A model generated the notes under the pieces. It was not told the DNA's origin. It did no database searches and worked only from the letters and a program-made list of their open reading frames with translations. From Bacteroidaceae bacterium (GTDB lineage Bacteria; Bacteroidota; Bacteroidia; Bacteroidales; Bacteroidaceae), in contig JAFXMB010000146.1 of the NCBI GenBank assembly GCA_017530735.1, positions 1 to 33,545 of the forward strand: a DNA stretch of 33,545 nucleotides, written 5' to 3'. The translations under genes and the position numbers were made by a program. Below are positions 32,374-33,545 of the stretch, piece by piece. How positions within the stretch are numbered: the first letter of the stretch is position 1; every line of letters starts with the position of its first letter.

Positions 32374-33545
32374 TGGCTATAGTAAAACCATTTCAGGGAA
32401 TCCGTCCTCCCAAGGAGCTTGTAGAGAAGGTGCAGAGCCGTCCATATGATGTGCTTAACTCAGAGGAGGCCAAGGCCGAGGCTGCAGGGAATGAGATGTC
32501 CCTTTATCACATCATCAAGCCCGAGATTGACTTTGACCCCATAGCTGAGGAGACTGATCCCCGCGTTTATGCCAAGGCTGCCGAGAACTTCCGTAAGTTC
32601 CAGGACAAAGGCTGGCTCAAGCGTGACACCAAGGAGCAGTACTACATCTACGCTCAGACTATGAACGGAAAGACCCAGTATGGTCTTGTAGTCTGCGCAT
32701 ACGTTGAGGATTACCTCAAGGGCAACATCAAGAAGCATGAGCTTACCCGCGCCGATAAGGAGGAGGACCGTATGAAGCATGTTCGCGTAAACAACGCCAA
32801 CATTGAGCCGGTGTTCTTTGCTTATCCCGATGACAAGGTTCTTGACGAACTTGTTGCCAAGTACGTAAAGGGTGCTCCCGAGTATGATTACGTAGCTCAG
32901 GGTGACGGTTTCCGTCATCAGCTCTGGATAATAGACAAGGATGAGGATATCAAGACCGTAACCGAGAGGTTTGCAGGTATTCCTTCACTCTACATAGCCG
33001 ACGGTCACCACCGCTCAGCCGCTGCTGCCCTGGTTGGTGCCGAGAAGGCTCGCCAGAATCCCAACCACCGCGGTGATGAGGAGTACAACTACTTCATGGC
33101 AGTTTGCTTCCCGGCTTCACAGCTCACCATCATCGACTACAACCGCGTTGTCAAGGATCTGAATGGAATGACATCGGCCGAGTTCCTCAAGGCTCTGGAG
33201 AAAAACTTCATTGTTGAGAAGAAGGGTAAGGATATATTCAAGCCGTCAGAATTGCACACATTCTCACTCTATCTGGATGGAGAGTGGTACAAACTGACCG
33301 CAAAGAAGGGCACATTTGATGACAGCGATCCTATAGGTGTCCTGGATGTTACAATATCTTCAAACCTGATTCTGGACCAGTTGCTGGGCATCAAGGACCT
33401 GCGCCGCGACAAGCGTATAGACTTTGTAGGCGGTATACGCGGTCTGGGTGAACTCAAGCGCCGCGTTGACAGCGGTGAGATGAAGATGGCTCTTGCGCTC
33501 TATCCTGTTTCAATGAAACAGCTTATGGATATAGCCGATACGGGC
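32373..33545 (+). CDS. DUF1015 protein (partial, runs off the right edge)
   Basis: Start is the ATG of a TAATG overlap with the serA stop codon (32371-32375), so it is translationally coupled. The frame is open for 391 codons to the last base of the window, so the gene is incomplete by a short piece. Sequence features fit DUF1015: KKHELTRADKEEDRMKH (residues 120-136) and IADGHHRSAAAA (DGHHR at 210-214). The DGHHR pattern is also seen in ParB/sulfiredoxin-fold enzymes such as free serine kinases; that link is inference. Position after serC and serA suggests a role in serine or phosphoserine metabolism. No signal peptide or membrane segment; cytoplasmic. Confidence 0.9.
   Translation, partial: MAIVKPFQGIRPPKELVEKVQSRPYDVLNSEEAKAEAAGNEMSLYHIIKPEIDFDPIAEETDPRVYAKAAENFRKFQDKGWLKRDTKEQYYIYAQTMNGKTQYGLVVCAYVEDYLKGNIKKHELTRADKEEDRMKHVRVNNANIEPVFFAYPDDKVLDELVAKYVKGAPEYDYVAQGDGFRHQLWIIDKDEDIKTVTERFAGIPSLYIADGHHRSAAAALVGAEKARQNPNHRGDEEYNYFMAVCFPASQLTIIDYNRVVKDLNGMTSAEFLKALEKNFIVEKKGKDIFKPSELHTFSLYLDGEWYKLTAKKGTFDDSDPIGVLDVTISSNLILDQLLGIKDLRRDKRIDFVGGIRGLGELKRRVDSGEMKMALALYPVSMKQLMDIADTG

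Noticed and set aside
1..33545. Mobile elements, CRISPR arrays, prophage, tRNA or rRNA genes.
   Set aside because: No transposase, integrase, repeat-spacer pattern, or cloverleaf-like gene was recognised; tRNA was looked for by eye only and tRNAscan-SE would be decisive.

Overview
The window is an ordinary-looking chromosomal stretch of a Bacteroidales bacterium, possibly close to Prevotellaceae, though the family is a guess. Four things support the order: TAnnTTTG -7 promoter elements in front of many genes, almost no Shine-Dalgarno sequences, an archaeal-type ProS, and typical Bacteroidota families (type IX secretion Plug-like DUF5103, Bacteroidota TamB, a Na+-NQR operon, a short SerA without an ACT domain). 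I see no mobile element, CRISPR array, tRNA or rRNA. Genes are packed tightly on both strands and almost none looks broken. The last gene runs off the right edge.

Layout. 1-2.5 kb: a MscS channel and a divergent membrane-anchored TPR/HTH regulator. 2.5-5.8 kb (minus): a translationally coupled glnS - TPR protein - COG2426 membrane protein operon. 5.8-7.5 kb: a TIGR02757 protein converging on a cation diffusion facilitator. 7.5-10.5 kb: a family 2 glycosyltransferase, rarA and a lipocalin-like lipoprotein. 10.6-14.6 kb: a T9SS Plug-like protein, a secreted esterase and proS. 14.6-19 kb: a large TamB on the minus strand. 19.2-25.2 kb: the complete nqrABCDEF operon for the sodium-pumping NADH:quinone reductase. 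25.2-30.1 kb: mtgA, a TonB C-terminal-domain protein, a cupin lipoprotein, a secreted histidine phosphatase, an AGCS amino acid symporter and a YbjQ protein. 30.4 kb to the end: serC, serA and a DUF1015 gene as one operon.

How the parts work together. The Nqr complex makes the sodium gradient that the AGCS symporter (28353) can spend. MtgA and TamB serve the envelope, while the esterase, lipoproteins and Plug-like protein belong to the secreted or outer-membrane layer. serC and serA start serine synthesis from 3-phosphoglycerate. The third step (phosphoserine to serine) has no classical enzyme here, and a DUF1015 gene with a DGHHR motif sits in that slot.

The least expected features are: a rubredoxin-like domain fused to the N-terminus of NqrC, plus a cysteine-rich tail at its C-terminus; a perfect Shine-Dalgarno sequence in front of nqrF only; a SerA with Lys in the place of the catalytic His; promoter elements that lie only 6-9 bases before four start codons; and two REP-like hairpins sharing the core GACRCAAAGGG.
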